A stretch of 64,000 nt of DNA from Methanobacterium sp. (GCF_016217785.1 NZ_JACRGA010000025.1:248001-312000); one strand, 5' to 3'; positions 20,301 to 29,776 are shown, counted from the first letter of the stretch. The notes: generated by a model not told the origin, from the sequence alone. Made by a program: numbers and translations.

Positions 20301-23300
20301 TAGAGAAGGATTTACAACCATACAAGCAGCTATTAATGATTCTTCAACTACTGATGGTGATATTATTGAGGTTGCAAATGGAACCTATCTTGAAAACATC
20401 ATTATCAATAAACGGTTGACCTTAAAAGCAATTACTGGAGGGACTGTAACCGTACAAGCTTTAAACTCAAATCTCCCGGTCTTCACCATAACCTCCAGTG
20501 GAAACGGTTCAACAATATCTGGCTTTGTTATAAAAGGATCTACAAATAATACGGGAGTTTTGATCAACAATTCCTGTAACAACACTATTACTGGAAACAG
20601 CATAACTGGTAATTATAAAGGTATAAATGGTATCACAAGTTCGAATAATTTGATCCAGAACAACGATGTATACAGTACCTATTCCGGCATTTCCTTATCA
20701 GGTTCTAATTCCAATAATAAAATTCAAAATAATAATATAGCTAATGGTAATTACGGGATATATTTAATTTATTCTAATAATGCTACAATTACTGGGAACA
20801 GCATAACCGGTAGCATATATGGGATCAACCCACAATATTCAACTGCAAACATCCATTTTAATAGAATAACTGGCAATAGCAGGTTTTCACTTGTTGTTCA
20901 GGGTAATAGTACGATAAACGCCACAAATAACTGGTGGGGAACTAATACTCCAAGTTATATTTATTCACCCAATTGGGTGTCTACGTATTATGATATTTAC
21001 AGCTGTAACAGCACCACTTATTATAATCCATGGTTACTTCTAAGTATAAATTCATCAACCACTAACTCCAGTGAAAATAAATGCATAACAGCAGATTTAA
21101 CCTGTAATAATAATGGCGAGAATACTTCATCAAAAGGCCATATACCTGACAATATCCCAGTGAATTTCACCACCAACTTAGGCACAATTGCCAGTCCAGT
21201 GTACACCAAGAATGGGAAAACTGTCGTAACATTAAATTCAGTCTCATCAGGAATAGTCAGTATCACCACCACACTGGATAGGCAAAGTTTACATTTAAAT
21301 GTAACAGTTGACACAATTGTGCCAACAGTAAATGCAACTCGGGATAGTGGACTCTACAATACCACTCAATCTGCGAATTTAACAGCAAGTGATAACTTTG
21401 ACCCTCATCCAATCATTTATTACACCACTAATGGAAGCACCCCAACTCTTTCCAGCACAATATACACAGCTCCCATTGTCATTACTACAACCACCACTTT
21501 AAAATTCATGGCAGTGGACTTTACAGGCAATCAATCCCCAGTGAGCATTTTATATTATATCTTCGCACCGGTAGGAAATCTTAATACAGGTAAAGGTTAT
21601 TCCAGTATACAAAACGCTATTAATAATAATTTAACACTTAATGGTCATGTTATTGTAGTTAGAAATGGAACCTACACAGAGAACATCTTAGTGAATAAAA
21701 ATCTCACCATAATGCCCTATGATGGCAACGTGACCATCCATGCTGCCAATTCCAACAACCCGGTTATCACTATCAACTCCGGTGGAAGCGAGTCTGTGAT
21801 TTCAGGATTTACCTTAACAGGAGCCAATGGCACATCTTCCTCTGGTATATATCTTAACCAGACCAGTAACTGTACTATTGCCGGTAACACTTTAACCAAT
21901 AACTACTATGGATTGCTTCTTACCAGTTCCCAGGATAATATGATATGGGACAATAACCTGACGGGTAATTTAATGGGGGGAATCAGACTTAACAGTTCCA
22001 ATAACAATACAGTGTACTCCAACGCCATCACCAATAACTCTGGTCAGGGAATTTATCTTGCTAACTCAGTGAACACTCTAATAATGGCAAACACCATCCA
22101 GAACAATTTAATGAATGGGATTGAACTCACAAGCTCCAATAACAGCACAGTTTATGAAAACACCATCACAAGTAATCACCAAAGTGGAATTAAAGCCACA
22201 TCCTCCTCTGCAGATATTAATTTCAACATAATCACTGGAAACAGTGTTTATGGGCTATACAATCTCGGCACAGGGACCGTGAATGCCACCAATAACTGGT
22301 GGGGAAATAATAACCTTACAGTTTCATCAGCCAATGGCAGTGCAATCTACATTGCCGGAGGAAATGTTACACGAAATCTGTGGCTGGTGATGAATTTAAC
22401 TGGTTCTGTGATCCATGTAACACACAACACAAATTCCAGTTCAGAGATAACAGCAGATATAACACATAACAACCAGGGAGAAGACACTTCCAGTTCAGGT
22501 ACTATACCTGATGGTCTGCCAGTGAACTTCACCACCACGCTTGGAACTATTAGCAGCAGCACTGCATCTACAAGAAGAGGTAAAGCAACAGTCACTCTCA
22601 CCTCCAGCCCCACATCCAGTGCAACCACTATCGCAGCCACTCAAGGCAATTATTCTCTCTCGAAACTGTTCCACAAATCCTTCAGCACCATACAGGGAGC
22701 AGTTAATAATCCTTTGACTGTTAATGGTGATATTATTCTGGTTAGTAATGGAACTTATCTTGAGAATGTGGTGATAAATAAAAATTTAACCATGATCTCT
22801 GAGGGTAATGTGACAGTACAGGCATCTAACCCTTCATCATCAGTTTTTACAGTAAATAATTGTGGTGGTGTGATGATTTATGGTTTTACCCTTATTGGTG
22901 CTACGAATTCATCTGCTGTTTACTTGAATGCAGTTAATAATTGTCAGATATTATCCAATACCATCACTGGTAATGGGGTGCAGTTGGTAAATGTTACCAG
23001 TGCTTTTGGTTATGGGATTTTCCTTAATTCTGCTAATAACTGTACTATCTCTGGTAATATTTTGCAGAATAATTTGGGTGGTATTGATCTGGAATACTCA
23101 AACAACACTCTAGTATCAGGGAATAATGTAACTGGTAGTACATTTAGGGGTGTTTATCTTTATCAGGCCAACAATACCACGATAACTGAAAGTAGTCTAG
23201 CGAGTAATGATTGTGGTATTCTTTCCAGTTACTCCAATAACCTCAAGGTCACTGGAAATGACATCAAAAATAACACCTATCAAGGTATTTACCTATACTA

Positions 23301-25752
23301 CTCCTCTGGAGATCTTCATTTCAACAGGATACTTGGAAATGGGCAATATGGGCTGTTAAGTAGGGGTGGTACGGTGAATGCTACCAATAACTGGTGGGGT
23401 ACCAATAATCCGGTGGTTTCATCGGTTCAGCCTAGTGCCATTTATGTGATAAGTGGATCCGTGCTTTACAATCCTCGTTTGGTTCTCACCATCACCCCTA
23501 CATCCTACAAAGTCGCAGATGGCAAAATATACGAGGCAACCATTACTGCGGATTTGAACCACAATAGCAACAATGAAGACCTTTCAACCGTAAACTACAC
23601 ACCCGACGGGATACCTGTCACTTTCACCTCAAATAATAACAGTACCATTACCAGTACCAGTTATACTGAAGATGGTAAGGCATCAGCTACGTTGGTGTTA
23701 AATCCGAACCTTCAATCTGGTTTCACAAATGTTACAGCCACTTTAGACAGTCAAAATGCATCCACGAGTGTTGATAGGGTTGCTAAAGCAACTATTGTGG
23801 TTTACAGTCTCACAGCTTTGGATGTTAACAATCCAACTCAGAACCTAGGTTTAATTTATGATGTCCCTTTGAATGAGTCGGTTAGCTGGGTGAGTGTGTT
23901 GTGGAAGTCAACCAGCAGTGATTTTGGTTCATTCGAGAATGAGGTTGATTTGATTGTGAATGGGGTTGTGGTTCGAAGTCAGACTGTTATCAATCCCTAT
24001 TATTACTATAACAAGAACAATTACTCAGATAAAGTCTGGTACAATGTGAATTTCCTCAACTGGCTGTTTTCAGAGTCAACAGAATCCCGGACTGCATTGC
24101 AAAGTTATATTGAACGGTATCCTGAGTTGCAGAGTTTAACAGGAAGTGCGTTGGAGGCAGGAATCCTGAACATAACCCAACAGATTAACGATTTTAACAG
24201 TAGTGAGATGAACGTGATTGCCCATCACAATTACTTCATGGATACTATAACAACTTACATAACTTATCCTGGTGATGCCGCTAAGAAGATTTCATTTGAA
24301 GACCCGGGTACCAACCAAACAACCAGCATTAATTTCCCAGGAAACCCTATCTGCAGGGAGAGTACCATGATCTATGCCAACGGAGGATACTACCACACCT
24401 ACGGAGACGACCCATCCAACCCCACATCTATTCTTTACAAGGATGCAGGATATGAAGGGGTGAGAAGCTTTGCCATAGTTACAACAGAAGTTACCGATGA
24501 TATTTTAAGGTACTGGCTGAACCAGAAGGATAAAAAAGATGCAAATGGAACCCTTCTCTATGCTAATGGACCTATGAAAGCAGCTTATGGAACCTTCCTG
24601 GAAGCGCTATTAGTTATTAAATGTCATGATATAGTTGCTGATGCAGCAGCAACCAAATACAATGTCAATTGGACTCGTACTACTCCGATTGTGGTTTCGG
24701 TTTGTGATGATGCAGCCGAAACTTACATAACAGGGGAAATGGACCACAGAATGGGAATGGACGTAGTTGGAGATGAAGACAATGCGAAAGCATTCCGTTA
24801 TGCATGTTCATCAGCATTTTCACCCATAGAATACTGGGTAGGGCAGGTTTTATTCCCTTCATTCAATTCCACTGGGGATCTTAATGGTAGTGTGACCATG
24901 GGTTTAGGGAACATGCTACTGAATGGTGAGGCACTGGAAATAATTGAGAGCAACGGCTACATCATAATAAAAGCACTAGGAGACAACCAGAAAATCTTGA
25001 TTATGAATCCAGAAACAGGCTTAGTAATGGATGTTATGATGCCCTCTAATGAAACTTTTAGTGGTTCATTCTGCTACAGCAACCTACAAACCGAATGGGC
25101 CACAGACCTTGCAGAATGCATCCTAAATATTGGACAAACAGGTTTTGGACAAATAATACTAGACGTTCTCAACGGAGGCACGGTCTCTATCTTCAACCAA
25201 TTTAATACCAACGTCCAAAATGGACTCACAGGTTTCATAAACAGCGCTATCATATCATTAACACCAATAGGCATAGTTAATTATGGAGCTAGTGTTTTAA
25301 ACCAATTTTTAGGAGTAGAAATGGTTGCATTAACCATGGTTAATGCCTACGGTACGCATAAAGATGGATCTCCTTATGTTTATTATCATGAAGATATAAC
25401 GTCAAACAAAGCACTTTATGGTTATATATATGGCTTTGATAATTTAGAGTATAACTGGTATAATTGTGATGTTAGCAGAAAAGGACACCCATTAGATATT
25501 ATAATCGTGCAACACGCTGTAACATACTATGATTATTCTGAAAATAAATACAAAACTGAAACTCAACAATGGGTTATGTTACCTGCACCCTTAGCATTTT
25601 TTACTGAAGGTAATTCACATACATTCACCGAAAATTTACCCGGACTTAATTCACGATCAATAATAGTTGATACCCAAGTACAAGCTGTTTGTATACCCAT
25701 ATATGATTTGCCTGGAATTGTGAATTATTTGCGCTCAATGATCAATGTATGA
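17326..25752 (+). CDS. Giant secreted wall protein with pseudomurein-binding repeats and beta-helix modules
   Basis: A 2808-residue surface protein. Residues 1-24 are a signal peptide (Lys-Lys, hydrophobic core, CVSA end). Three pseudomurein-binding repeats follow (~28-172, ~182-325, ~338-482), which should hold it in the pseudomurein wall. Then come four modules, each starting FxTIQxAIN...NGTYxENI and running through NosD/parallel beta-helix repeats to a closing NATNNWWG (~484-868, 985-1205, 1418-1660, 1784-2025). They are separated by Ig-like domains with the ITADLxxNN...VNFTTxxGTI pattern; one linker (about 1329-1415) resembles the chitobiase C-terminal Ig-like domain. Residues ~2165-2808 are a distinct domain of unknown function with no obvious membrane anchor. 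The chain is rich in Asn-X-Ser/Thr sequons. Probably an adhesin or wall-bound carbohydrate-interacting protein; the ligand is unknown. Confidence 0.9.
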   Translation: MKKLLISIVLVTFVFVLGIGCVSATSNFTNGDIASASVTVKNQIEANNALPSSVVIKGQTVNTAQYLHLAVQATDHINSNTNTSIYLESDTAPSYQEEELNTGSMSKADYVDFAQRIDGYMDDNDQAPPYGWAGPGKISYSSQVYLFSRVLTIYNCSGTLPTQITMKSWSTGNIPITESQSFNFTPTQIVATANTLKAKIESTKNVPSTVTVAGVNINTAQFLHLAVQATNQIKNNNNTRIVLSSDSIPGSQQEQLNSGSISKADYIDFALRVDDYMDNNHQAPPYGLINLGQIGYSSEVYLFSRILSVYYTYGYLPAYIRVKPWSAANIPIVFNSTTFTPAQIVAASVQLKNSIEYNKTMPNTVTIGSARVNMAQYLQLAVLATNQINNNDITPIPLLDDTPPSSQQESLNSGTLTKSGYIDFAQRINTYIISNNNQAPSYGLIGLGTMSYNNMIYTFSKILDTYNSLHTLPASVDVQPWAYIINPIWNNRTNERFSTMQAAINAINTLNGDTLLVGGVSYTENVVVNKQLSLISAYGKNVTVRPMNSSLPVFVIFSSKSTIQGFNIKGSTNYGILLYEVNSCNITGNSITNSSGGIYVYYSNSTRITGNNVTNNTANGIFSYYSNNNLISGNNIKNGLNGIYTDHSNNNTISGNAISNSFKGIRIDNSNNSNIIGNTATYNIQTGIFLNNSTCTIRSNNIKNNGQNGTVYGGIIVGYSNNTIISGNNVTNNTENGILIYNSNNNTLSGNNVTNNIEGINLQNAMNNTLSTNNATNNIRDGIVFLYSNNNLISGNNITKNLNAGIYIGNSDNVGITENTITNNHIGICLYFSPATVNFNRIAGNDLFGLFNEYSSFVNATNNWWGTNTPTASSSNSSDIYILGGNVIYSPWIVLTVNSVRVADGVSNITADLTYNNEGINTLSLGHVPNGITVNFTTNYGTIQPTARTINGKTTSQLNYSPPHNTANVTVTVDNQIIKKTVNLFKVYNAVTREGFTTIQAAINDSSTTDGDIIEVANGTYLENIIINKRLTLKAITGGTVTVQALNSNLPVFTITSSGNGSTISGFVIKGSTNNTGVLINNSCNNTITGNSITGNYKGINGITSSNNLIQNNDVYSTYSGISLSGSNSNNKIQNNNIANGNYGIYLIYSNNATITGNSITGSIYGINPQYSTANIHFNRITGNSRFSLVVQGNSTINATNNWWGTNTPSYIYSPNWVSTYYDIYSCNSTTYYNPWLLLSINSSTTNSSENKCITADLTCNNNGENTSSKGHIPDNIPVNFTTNLGTIASPVYTKNGKTVVTLNSVSSGIVSITTTLDRQSLHLNVTVDTIVPTVNATRDSGLYNTTQSANLTASDNFDPHPIIYYTTNGSTPTLSSTIYTAPIVITTTTTLKFMAVDFTGNQSPVSILYYIFAPVGNLNTGKGYSSIQNAINNNLTLNGHVIVVRNGTYTENILVNKNLTIMPYDGNVTIHAANSNNPVITINSGGSESVISGFTLTGANGTSSSGIYLNQTSNCTIAGNTLTNNYYGLLLTSSQDNMIWDNNLTGNLMGGIRLNSSNNNTVYSNAITNNSGQGIYLANSVNTLIMANTIQNNLMNGIELTSSNNSTVYENTITSNHQSGIKATSSSADINFNIITGNSVYGLYNLGTGTVNATNNWWGNNNLTVSSANGSAIYIAGGNVTRNLWLVMNLTGSVIHVTHNTNSSSEITADITHNNQGEDTSSSGTIPDGLPVNFTTTLGTISSSTASTRRGKATVTLTSSPTSSATTIAATQGNYSLSKLFHKSFSTIQGAVNNPLTVNGDIILVSNGTYLENVVINKNLTMISEGNVTVQASNPSSSVFTVNNCGGVMIYGFTLIGATNSSAVYLNAVNNCQILSNTITGNGVQLVNVTSAFGYGIFLNSANNCTISGNILQNNLGGIDLEYSNNTLVSGNNVTGSTFRGVYLYQANNTTITESSLASNDCGILSSYSNNLKVTGNDIKNNTYQGIYLYYSSGDLHFNRILGNGQYGLLSRGGTVNATNNWWGTNNPVVSSVQPSAIYVISGSVLYNPRLVLTITPTSYKVADGKIYEATITADLNHNSNNEDLSTVNYTPDGIPVTFTSNNNSTITSTSYTEDGKASATLVLNPNLQSGFTNVTATLDSQNASTSVDRVAKATIVVYSLTALDVNNPTQNLGLIYDVPLNESVSWVSVLWKSTSSDFGSFENEVDLIVNGVVVRSQTVINPYYYYNKNNYSDKVWYNVNFLNWLFSESTESRTALQSYIERYPELQSLTGSALEAGILNITQQINDFNSSEMNVIAHHNYFMDTITTYITYPGDAAKKISFEDPGTNQTTSINFPGNPICRESTMIYANGGYYHTYGDDPSNPTSILYKDAGYEGVRSFAIVTTEVTDDILRYWLNQKDKKDANGTLLYANGPMKAAYGTFLEALLVIKCHDIVADAAATKYNVNWTRTTPIVVSVCDDAAETYITGEMDHRMGMDVVGDEDNAKAFRYACSSAFSPIEYWVGQVLFPSFNSTGDLNGSVTMGLGNMLLNGEALEIIESNGYIIIKALGDNQKILIMNPETGLVMDVMMPSNETFSGSFCYSNLQTEWATDLAECILNIGQTGFGQIILDVLNGGTVSIFNQFNTNVQNGLTGFINSAIISLTPIGIVNYGASVLNQFLGVEMVALTMVNAYGTHKDGSPYVYYHEDITSNKALYGYIYGFDNLEYNWYNCDVSRKGHPLDIIIVQHAVTYYDYSENKYKTETQQWVMLPAPLAFFTEGNSHTFTENLPGLNSRSIIVDTQVQAVCIPIYDLPGIVNYLRSMINV

Positions 25753-25909
25753 GAAAGAAATTCACAGTATAAGTAGAACTTTGTTAAGGGGCTCAGCACC
25801 CTCTCTATTAAAATCTGGGATATGAGGCCATATGGGAAAACATATATTGGATTGCCTATACCTTTTTTTGTTGCGTGTAAAAAGTTATGGGGCGCACACA
25901 GGTGATTAT

Positions 25910-26281
25910 ATGGATGAAATTCATTCAATAAAGATTGAACCCAAAATGACATCAAATTCCAGCTTTTTCTTTCAGTTTATATGTCATTGTATCCCAGAAA
26001 GAACATTTAACATCAAAGGATACTATTTTCCTGTGTGTTCACGGTGCACGGGCATCTATACTGGGGCCATATTATTTTTCATTTATTCATTGTTGTTTCT
26101 TGTCGATTATACCTTAATATTAATTCCTGCCCCAATCATAATTTTACCTTTGGTTATAGATGGATCTACACAATTTTTAGGTTTAAGAAAAAGCAACAAT
26201 TCTTTAAGGTTTATAACAGGATTTACAGCAGGAACAGGGGCTGCAATCATCATTACATTCATCAAAATTTCTATCTTATAA
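25910..26281 (+). CDS. DUF2085 membrane protein
   Basis: A ~123-residue protein of the DUF2085 family, function unknown. The signature CHCIPERTFNIKGYYFPVCSR followed by CTGIY lies at about residues 22-47; its conserved Cys/His set could bind metal. Three hydrophobic helices follow, and DGSTQFLGLRKSNNSLRFITG is the second family block. GGTGAT at 25901-25906 supports the ATG at 25910; an in-frame ATG at 25832, behind GAGG, would add 26 residues. It sits between the adhesin and a zinc-ribbon membrane protein, 14 bases before the latter, so these two small genes probably form one unit. Confidence 0.78.
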   Translation: MDEIHSIKIEPKMTSNSSFFFQFICHCIPERTFNIKGYYFPVCSRCTGIYTGAILFFIYSLLFLVDYTLILIPAPIIILPLVIDGSTQFLGLRKSNNSLRFITGFTAGTGAAIIITFIKISIL

Positions 26282-26295
26282 AATGAGGGATTAAC

Positions 26296-26808
26296 ATGAC
26301 CAAAATTTGTCCAAATTGTCAAGCAGAAAACGAAGACAAGTCCGATTTTTGCCAAAAATGTGGTAAAAAAATACCAAAAACTGTTAAAATACCAAAACAA
26401 GATACACCCTCCAGAGGTGTCCTTAAAGGATGGTGGGATAAACAAAATTCTGGTGTTAAAATAATAAGCGTCATTGGAGGGTGTTGTTTAGGTGTTATTA
26501 TTATTTTAGTAGTCATGTCTGCCCTATTCCCAGTTACCAGTCTGATATTGGAAAAAAATGACGTTCTGAGAGATAATCTAACCGTACAATACATATTAAA
26601 GGGAGACACAGATGTTAATGCAAAGGTCTATATTAGTTCTACAGAATTAAACCTCAATAATACGGAAGTCAGAGTCGATGAAAAAGGTAATTTTGAATAT
26701 CAACAACAACTTCCAAAAAATCTAACGGAATTAAGTGTGAGTATTACTGCCAAAGCACCCAACAAATCTCAAAAAGAGGCATCTTTAATGTATACAAAGC
26801 ACAACTAG
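26296..26808 (+). CDS. Zinc-ribbon single-pass membrane protein
   Basis: A 170-residue protein. Residues 4-26 are a zinc ribbon (CPNC and CQKCG), followed by a basic linker, one hydrophobic helix (about 54-77) and a ~95-residue outside domain of beta character with several Asn-X-Ser/Thr sites. The layout, a zinc ribbon inside and a small Ig-like domain outside, is common among methanogen membrane proteins without a known role. GAGGGATTAAC sets the ATG. Directly behind its stop codon lie decayed copies of adhesin sequence. Confidence 0.75.
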   Translation: MTKICPNCQAENEDKSDFCQKCGKKIPKTVKIPKQDTPSRGVLKGWWDKQNSGVKIISVIGGCCLGVIIILVVMSALFPVTSLILEKNDVLRDNLTVQYILKGDTDVNAKVYISSTELNLNNTEVRVDEKGNFEYQQQLPKNLTELSVSITAKAPNKSQKEASLMYTKHN

Positions 26809-26820
26809 CTAAATTAAATC

Positions 26821-27110
26821 GTGATTTCCCATCAAAATAGCTTCACAGACAATATAACAACTTACATAGCTTATTCTGGTGATGCTGTGAAAATTACTGT
26901 GGAAGACCGACACACAAAACATGTCTGATTTCTATTTCGGTGTCGTCAATATATCAGTTAGGAAAACTTTACAAACATCATACGAACTCAGATCATTTCA
27001 TGGGGTCATAATCAAGAAGATTTCATTTGAATGCCTGAATACTAATAATCCTGCACTGGCCTTATTTCCAGGGTAATCTTATCTTCAGGGAAGTATCATG
27101 ATCTGCACGA
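26821..27110 (+). pseudogene. Two decayed fragments of the adhesin C-terminal region
   Basis: Bases 26821-26910 align with 24215-24303 inside the adhesin; both contain TATAACAACTTACATA and then TATnCTGGTGATGC, about three quarters identical by eye. Bases 27014-27104 align with 24283-24380: AAGAAGATTTCATTTGAA is identical, and TTTCCAGG...CAGGGA..GTA.CATGATCT is conserved in order. Together they represent adhesin codons of roughly 2297-2355, split by ~100 unrelated bases, with stops and shifts. This is the remnant of a second adhesin gene or a partial duplication, and accounts for most of the 430-base gap between 26808 and 27241. Confidence 0.8.
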
Positions 27111-27240
27111 CGCCTTCAAATTATACTAATTAAAACTTTCTTTATTTTTAAAGTCAAAAGAATCTAGATAAATACCATTATTATGATATAAAATAGAAGA
27201 ATAGTTATTCTAAACTTACTCTCTAATTCGGTGTTTTATC

Positions 27241-27954
27241 ATGAATATGAATAAAGGCAAACTCATAGGCATTGGTGTGGGTCCAGGGGACCCTGAATTA
27301 CTCACGGTTAAGGCAGTGAAGACACTGGAAAGCGTTCCAGTAATCTGCGCCCCTAAATCATCAGAAAAAAAACCCAGCGTGGCACTTTCCATAGTCCAGG
27401 GAATTTTAGATGGCCGTAGTGATGAATACATAACTCTTGAACCATTATTCCCTATGATTGAGGATAAAAAGGCACTTGAAAGTTATTGGGCGGGTGCTGC
27501 ACAGCTGATTACCATGGAATTAGATGAAGGTAGGGATGTTTCGTTTATCACCCTGGGAGATCCTTCCATTTACAGTACATTTTCCTATGTTTCCCGGATA
27601 ATTGGAGAACGGGGTTACACTGTGGAGATGATACCTGGAATAAATTCCTTTACTGGTTGTGCTGCCAGTGCTGGTATCACCCTGGGTGAGAAGGATGAGA
27701 TAATTCTGGTGGTGCCCAAGGTGGATCAAAGACTGGAAGGGTTACTGGAACACGCTGATACTGCAGTTATCATGAAAACCTCCCGCCACTCCCAAATGCT
27801 GGAAGAGATCATAAATAAGGATCCCAGGGATAAAAAGGTTCTCTCAGTTCAAAACTGTGGTATGGATGATGAGGAGATTTTTGATGGTTTTGCCCGGAAT
27901 GGAAAGTACCTTTCCACAACCATAGTTAAATTCAATGACCGTAGGGACCATTAA
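27241..27954 (+). CDS. cbiL: Cobalt-precorrin-2 C20-methyltransferase
   Basis: A 237-residue SAM-dependent tetrapyrrole methylase. The N-terminal GKLIGIGVGPGDPELLTVKA, the central TLGDPSIYSTFSYVS (about 97-111) and EMIPGINSFTGCAA (about 124-137) are CbiL/CobI features. The enzyme methylates C20 of (cobalt-)precorrin-2 in anaerobic corrinoid synthesis, which methanogens need for methyl-transfer corrinoids. No other cbi gene is in the window. GGTG at 27229 before the ATG and a TATA-like GATATAAAATAG (about 27183-27194) suggest it starts a transcript of its own. Confidence 0.93.
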   Translation: MNMNKGKLIGIGVGPGDPELLTVKAVKTLESVPVICAPKSSEKKPSVALSIVQGILDGRSDEYITLEPLFPMIEDKKALESYWAGAAQLITMELDEGRDVSFITLGDPSIYSTFSYVSRIIGERGYTVEMIPGINSFTGCAASAGITLGEKDEIILVVPKVDQRLEGLLEHADTAVIMKTSRHSQMLEEIINKDPRDKKVLSVQNCGMDDEEIFDGFARNGKYLSTTIVKFNDRRDH

Positions 27955-28017
27955 ATCTAGTGTGGAGTGTTTAAATTGGGGTAATGATTAATTGTCTTTT
28001 TAGGAATTGTGAGACAA

Positions 28018-28647
28018 ATGACGTTAGATTTATATTCACTGAACATGGAGAGAGGCCTCCATTATGAGGGTATTGTAACCACTTGTAATGAAGATGGAAC
28101 ACCAAATGCTGCTCCAATGGGGGTTATTTGCAAAGGCCCGGATCATGTGGTCCTCCGACTACATGAGGGGTCGCATACCATATCCAATGTTAAACGGGAA
28201 AAAAGGTTCTATGTTAATTTATCCAGAGACCCACTACTTTTCACCCATTCACTTATAGGCAATCCTCCAGTAACTGAATTCAAGGATGAACCAAATGGAT
28301 TTTCCCTGAAAAATGCGGATGCAACTTTTTTTGGTGAAGTACGCCATGAGAAGAAAGTGGAGAAGGAGGATGCCATGGGTGAAAATATCACCATCATGTT
28401 CCATTCTCAGGTTCAAGACATAAAACAGGAAAAGAAAGAATCCGAACCACTCAACAGGGCCATTTGTGGGGTGATTGAAGCTCTGGTGAATCTAAGCAGG
28501 GTTAAACGTGTCTCTTCTAAGAAAAAGAAGGAATACGCTGATAGACTGAAAGAAATATCCCGGGTAGTGGGCCGTGTTGGAGGACCTAAACATCAACAGG
28601 CAATGGAACTCATTGAAAAGGAATTTGAAATCAGAATCAAAGGATAA
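28018..28647 (+). CDS. DUF447 family FMN-binding protein
   Basis: A 209-residue member of DUF447 (PF04289), archaeal proteins with a flavin-reductase-like split barrel that bind FMN. LHYEGIVTTCNEDGTPNAAP (about 14-33) is the flavin-binding strand, as in the family; FYVNLSRDPLLFTHSLIG follows. The C-terminal third is a helical segment rich in Lys with GGPKHQQAMELIEKEFE. The ATG at 28018 gives the usual family length; a GTG at 28009 (AGGA at 28002) is the alternative. A MetX-like hydrolase follows on the same strand after ~20 bases, so the two are probably co-transcribed. Confidence 0.82.
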   Translation: MTLDLYSLNMERGLHYEGIVTTCNEDGTPNAAPMGVICKGPDHVVLRLHEGSHTISNVKREKRFYVNLSRDPLLFTHSLIGNPPVTEFKDEPNGFSLKNADATFFGEVRHEKKVEKEDAMGENITIMFHSQVQDIKQEKKESEPLNRAICGVIEALVNLSRVKRVSSKKKKEYADRLKEISRVVGRVGGPKHQQAMELIEKEFEIRIKG

Positions 28648-28668
28648 AGACGATACAGGGTGAAATTA

Positions 28669-29643
28669 TTGCTTGAACCAAAATATCACATTTTAAAAGA
28701 TTTCAAGTTTGAATCAGGGGAAGTTCTCCCGGAACTGAAGTTGGAATACGCCACCCAGGGAATTAAAAAACTGGATAGTGAGGGGAACATAACCAATGCC
28801 TTCATCTACCTTCATGGGTGGAGTGGGGACTACACATCTGTGGAGAGTCTGGCCAGTGTAATAGGTCCGGGTAAAGCCATAGACACCAACCATTATTACG
28901 TGATCAGCCCCACTGCCCTGGGAGCACCAGGATCATCAGCCCCATCCACATCAGGCAGGGGAACAGAATTTCCCCGCTACAACATAAAAGACATGGTAAA
29001 AGCCCATTATCAGCTCATAACCCGGGGATTGGGAATTAAACATCTTAAGGGTATTATGGGCACGTCCATGGGTGGTTTCCAGGCCCTTAACTGGGCAATT
29101 GAGTACCCTGATTTTTTAGATTTCCTGATACTTAATGGAACCAGTCACAGAATCTCCAACCGGATGTACGGAGTTTATGATCTTATGAATCAGATAATCC
29201 TGGATGATTCTGGATACGAAAATGGAAATTACACTGAAAATCCAGTTAAAGTCATGGAAAAATCAGCTAACCTTAGTTTTCTCTGGTCACTATCCCCTGA
29301 AAACTATGAAGAGTGTTTCCAGTCCCGGAGTGAATTTTCCGATGGAGTTGGGGAGAGGAAGAAGGATGCTCATGATTGGGATGCCAATGACTTGGTATGG
29401 AGAAACCATGCCCTTTTAGGTCATGATTTAGGTGATAAGATATCTAAAATCAATGTTCCTTCCTTGGTAATTGCCATAAATCAGGATCAGATAGTTGATT
29501 TCAATTATTGTGTCATGCCTATGTATGAAGGACTGGATAATTCACAACTTTTCAGTTATGATTCAATTTGGGGACACTATGGTTGTGTTAGAGACATTCA
29601 AAAAGCAGAACATGCACTTAAAAAGTTCATGAAAATGATTTAA
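28669..29643 (+). CDS. MetX-like alpha/beta hydrolase (homoserine acetyltransferase family)
   Basis: A 324-residue alpha/beta hydrolase of the homoserine O-acetyltransferase family. The nucleophile elbow GTSMGGFQA (about 125-133), the acid within INQDQIVDF (about 265-273) and the base in SIWGHYGC (about 300-307) form the triad; GAPGSSAPSTSGRGTEFPRY is the family loop after strand 4. True MetX proteins are slightly longer and may show stricter substrate residues, so acyltransferase against homoserine is plausible but not certain. TTG at 28669 is preferred because AGGGTGA (28657-28663) lies five bases before it; the alternative GTG at 28660 lies inside that element. Confidence 0.78.
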   Translation: MLEPKYHILKDFKFESGEVLPELKLEYATQGIKKLDSEGNITNAFIYLHGWSGDYTSVESLASVIGPGKAIDTNHYYVISPTALGAPGSSAPSTSGRGTEFPRYNIKDMVKAHYQLITRGLGIKHLKGIMGTSMGGFQALNWAIEYPDFLDFLILNGTSHRISNRMYGVYDLMNQIILDDSGYENGNYTENPVKVMEKSANLSFLWSLSPENYEECFQSRSEFSDGVGERKKDAHDWDANDLVWRNHALLGHDLGDKISKINVPSLVIAINQDQIVDFNYCVMPMYEGLDNSQLFSYDSIWGHYGCVRDIQKAEHALKKFMKMI

Positions 29644-29776
29644 CCAGGGTTATGTTTCACTGCAAAAAATTGATATTTTAATCATGATTTTTATTTTCAA
29701 AATCATTTTTTTTAATTTCAAATCAGTTTTATTTTCAAAATCAATTGTTTTTTGAATAAATAATTTTTTTGAAAAT

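Noticed and set aside
19000..23400. Repeated short motifs that might suggest a CRISPR array or DNA repeats
   Set aside because: They are in frame, coding for beta-helix turns (SGNNxxNN type) with variable third bases; no constant repeat-spacer pattern.
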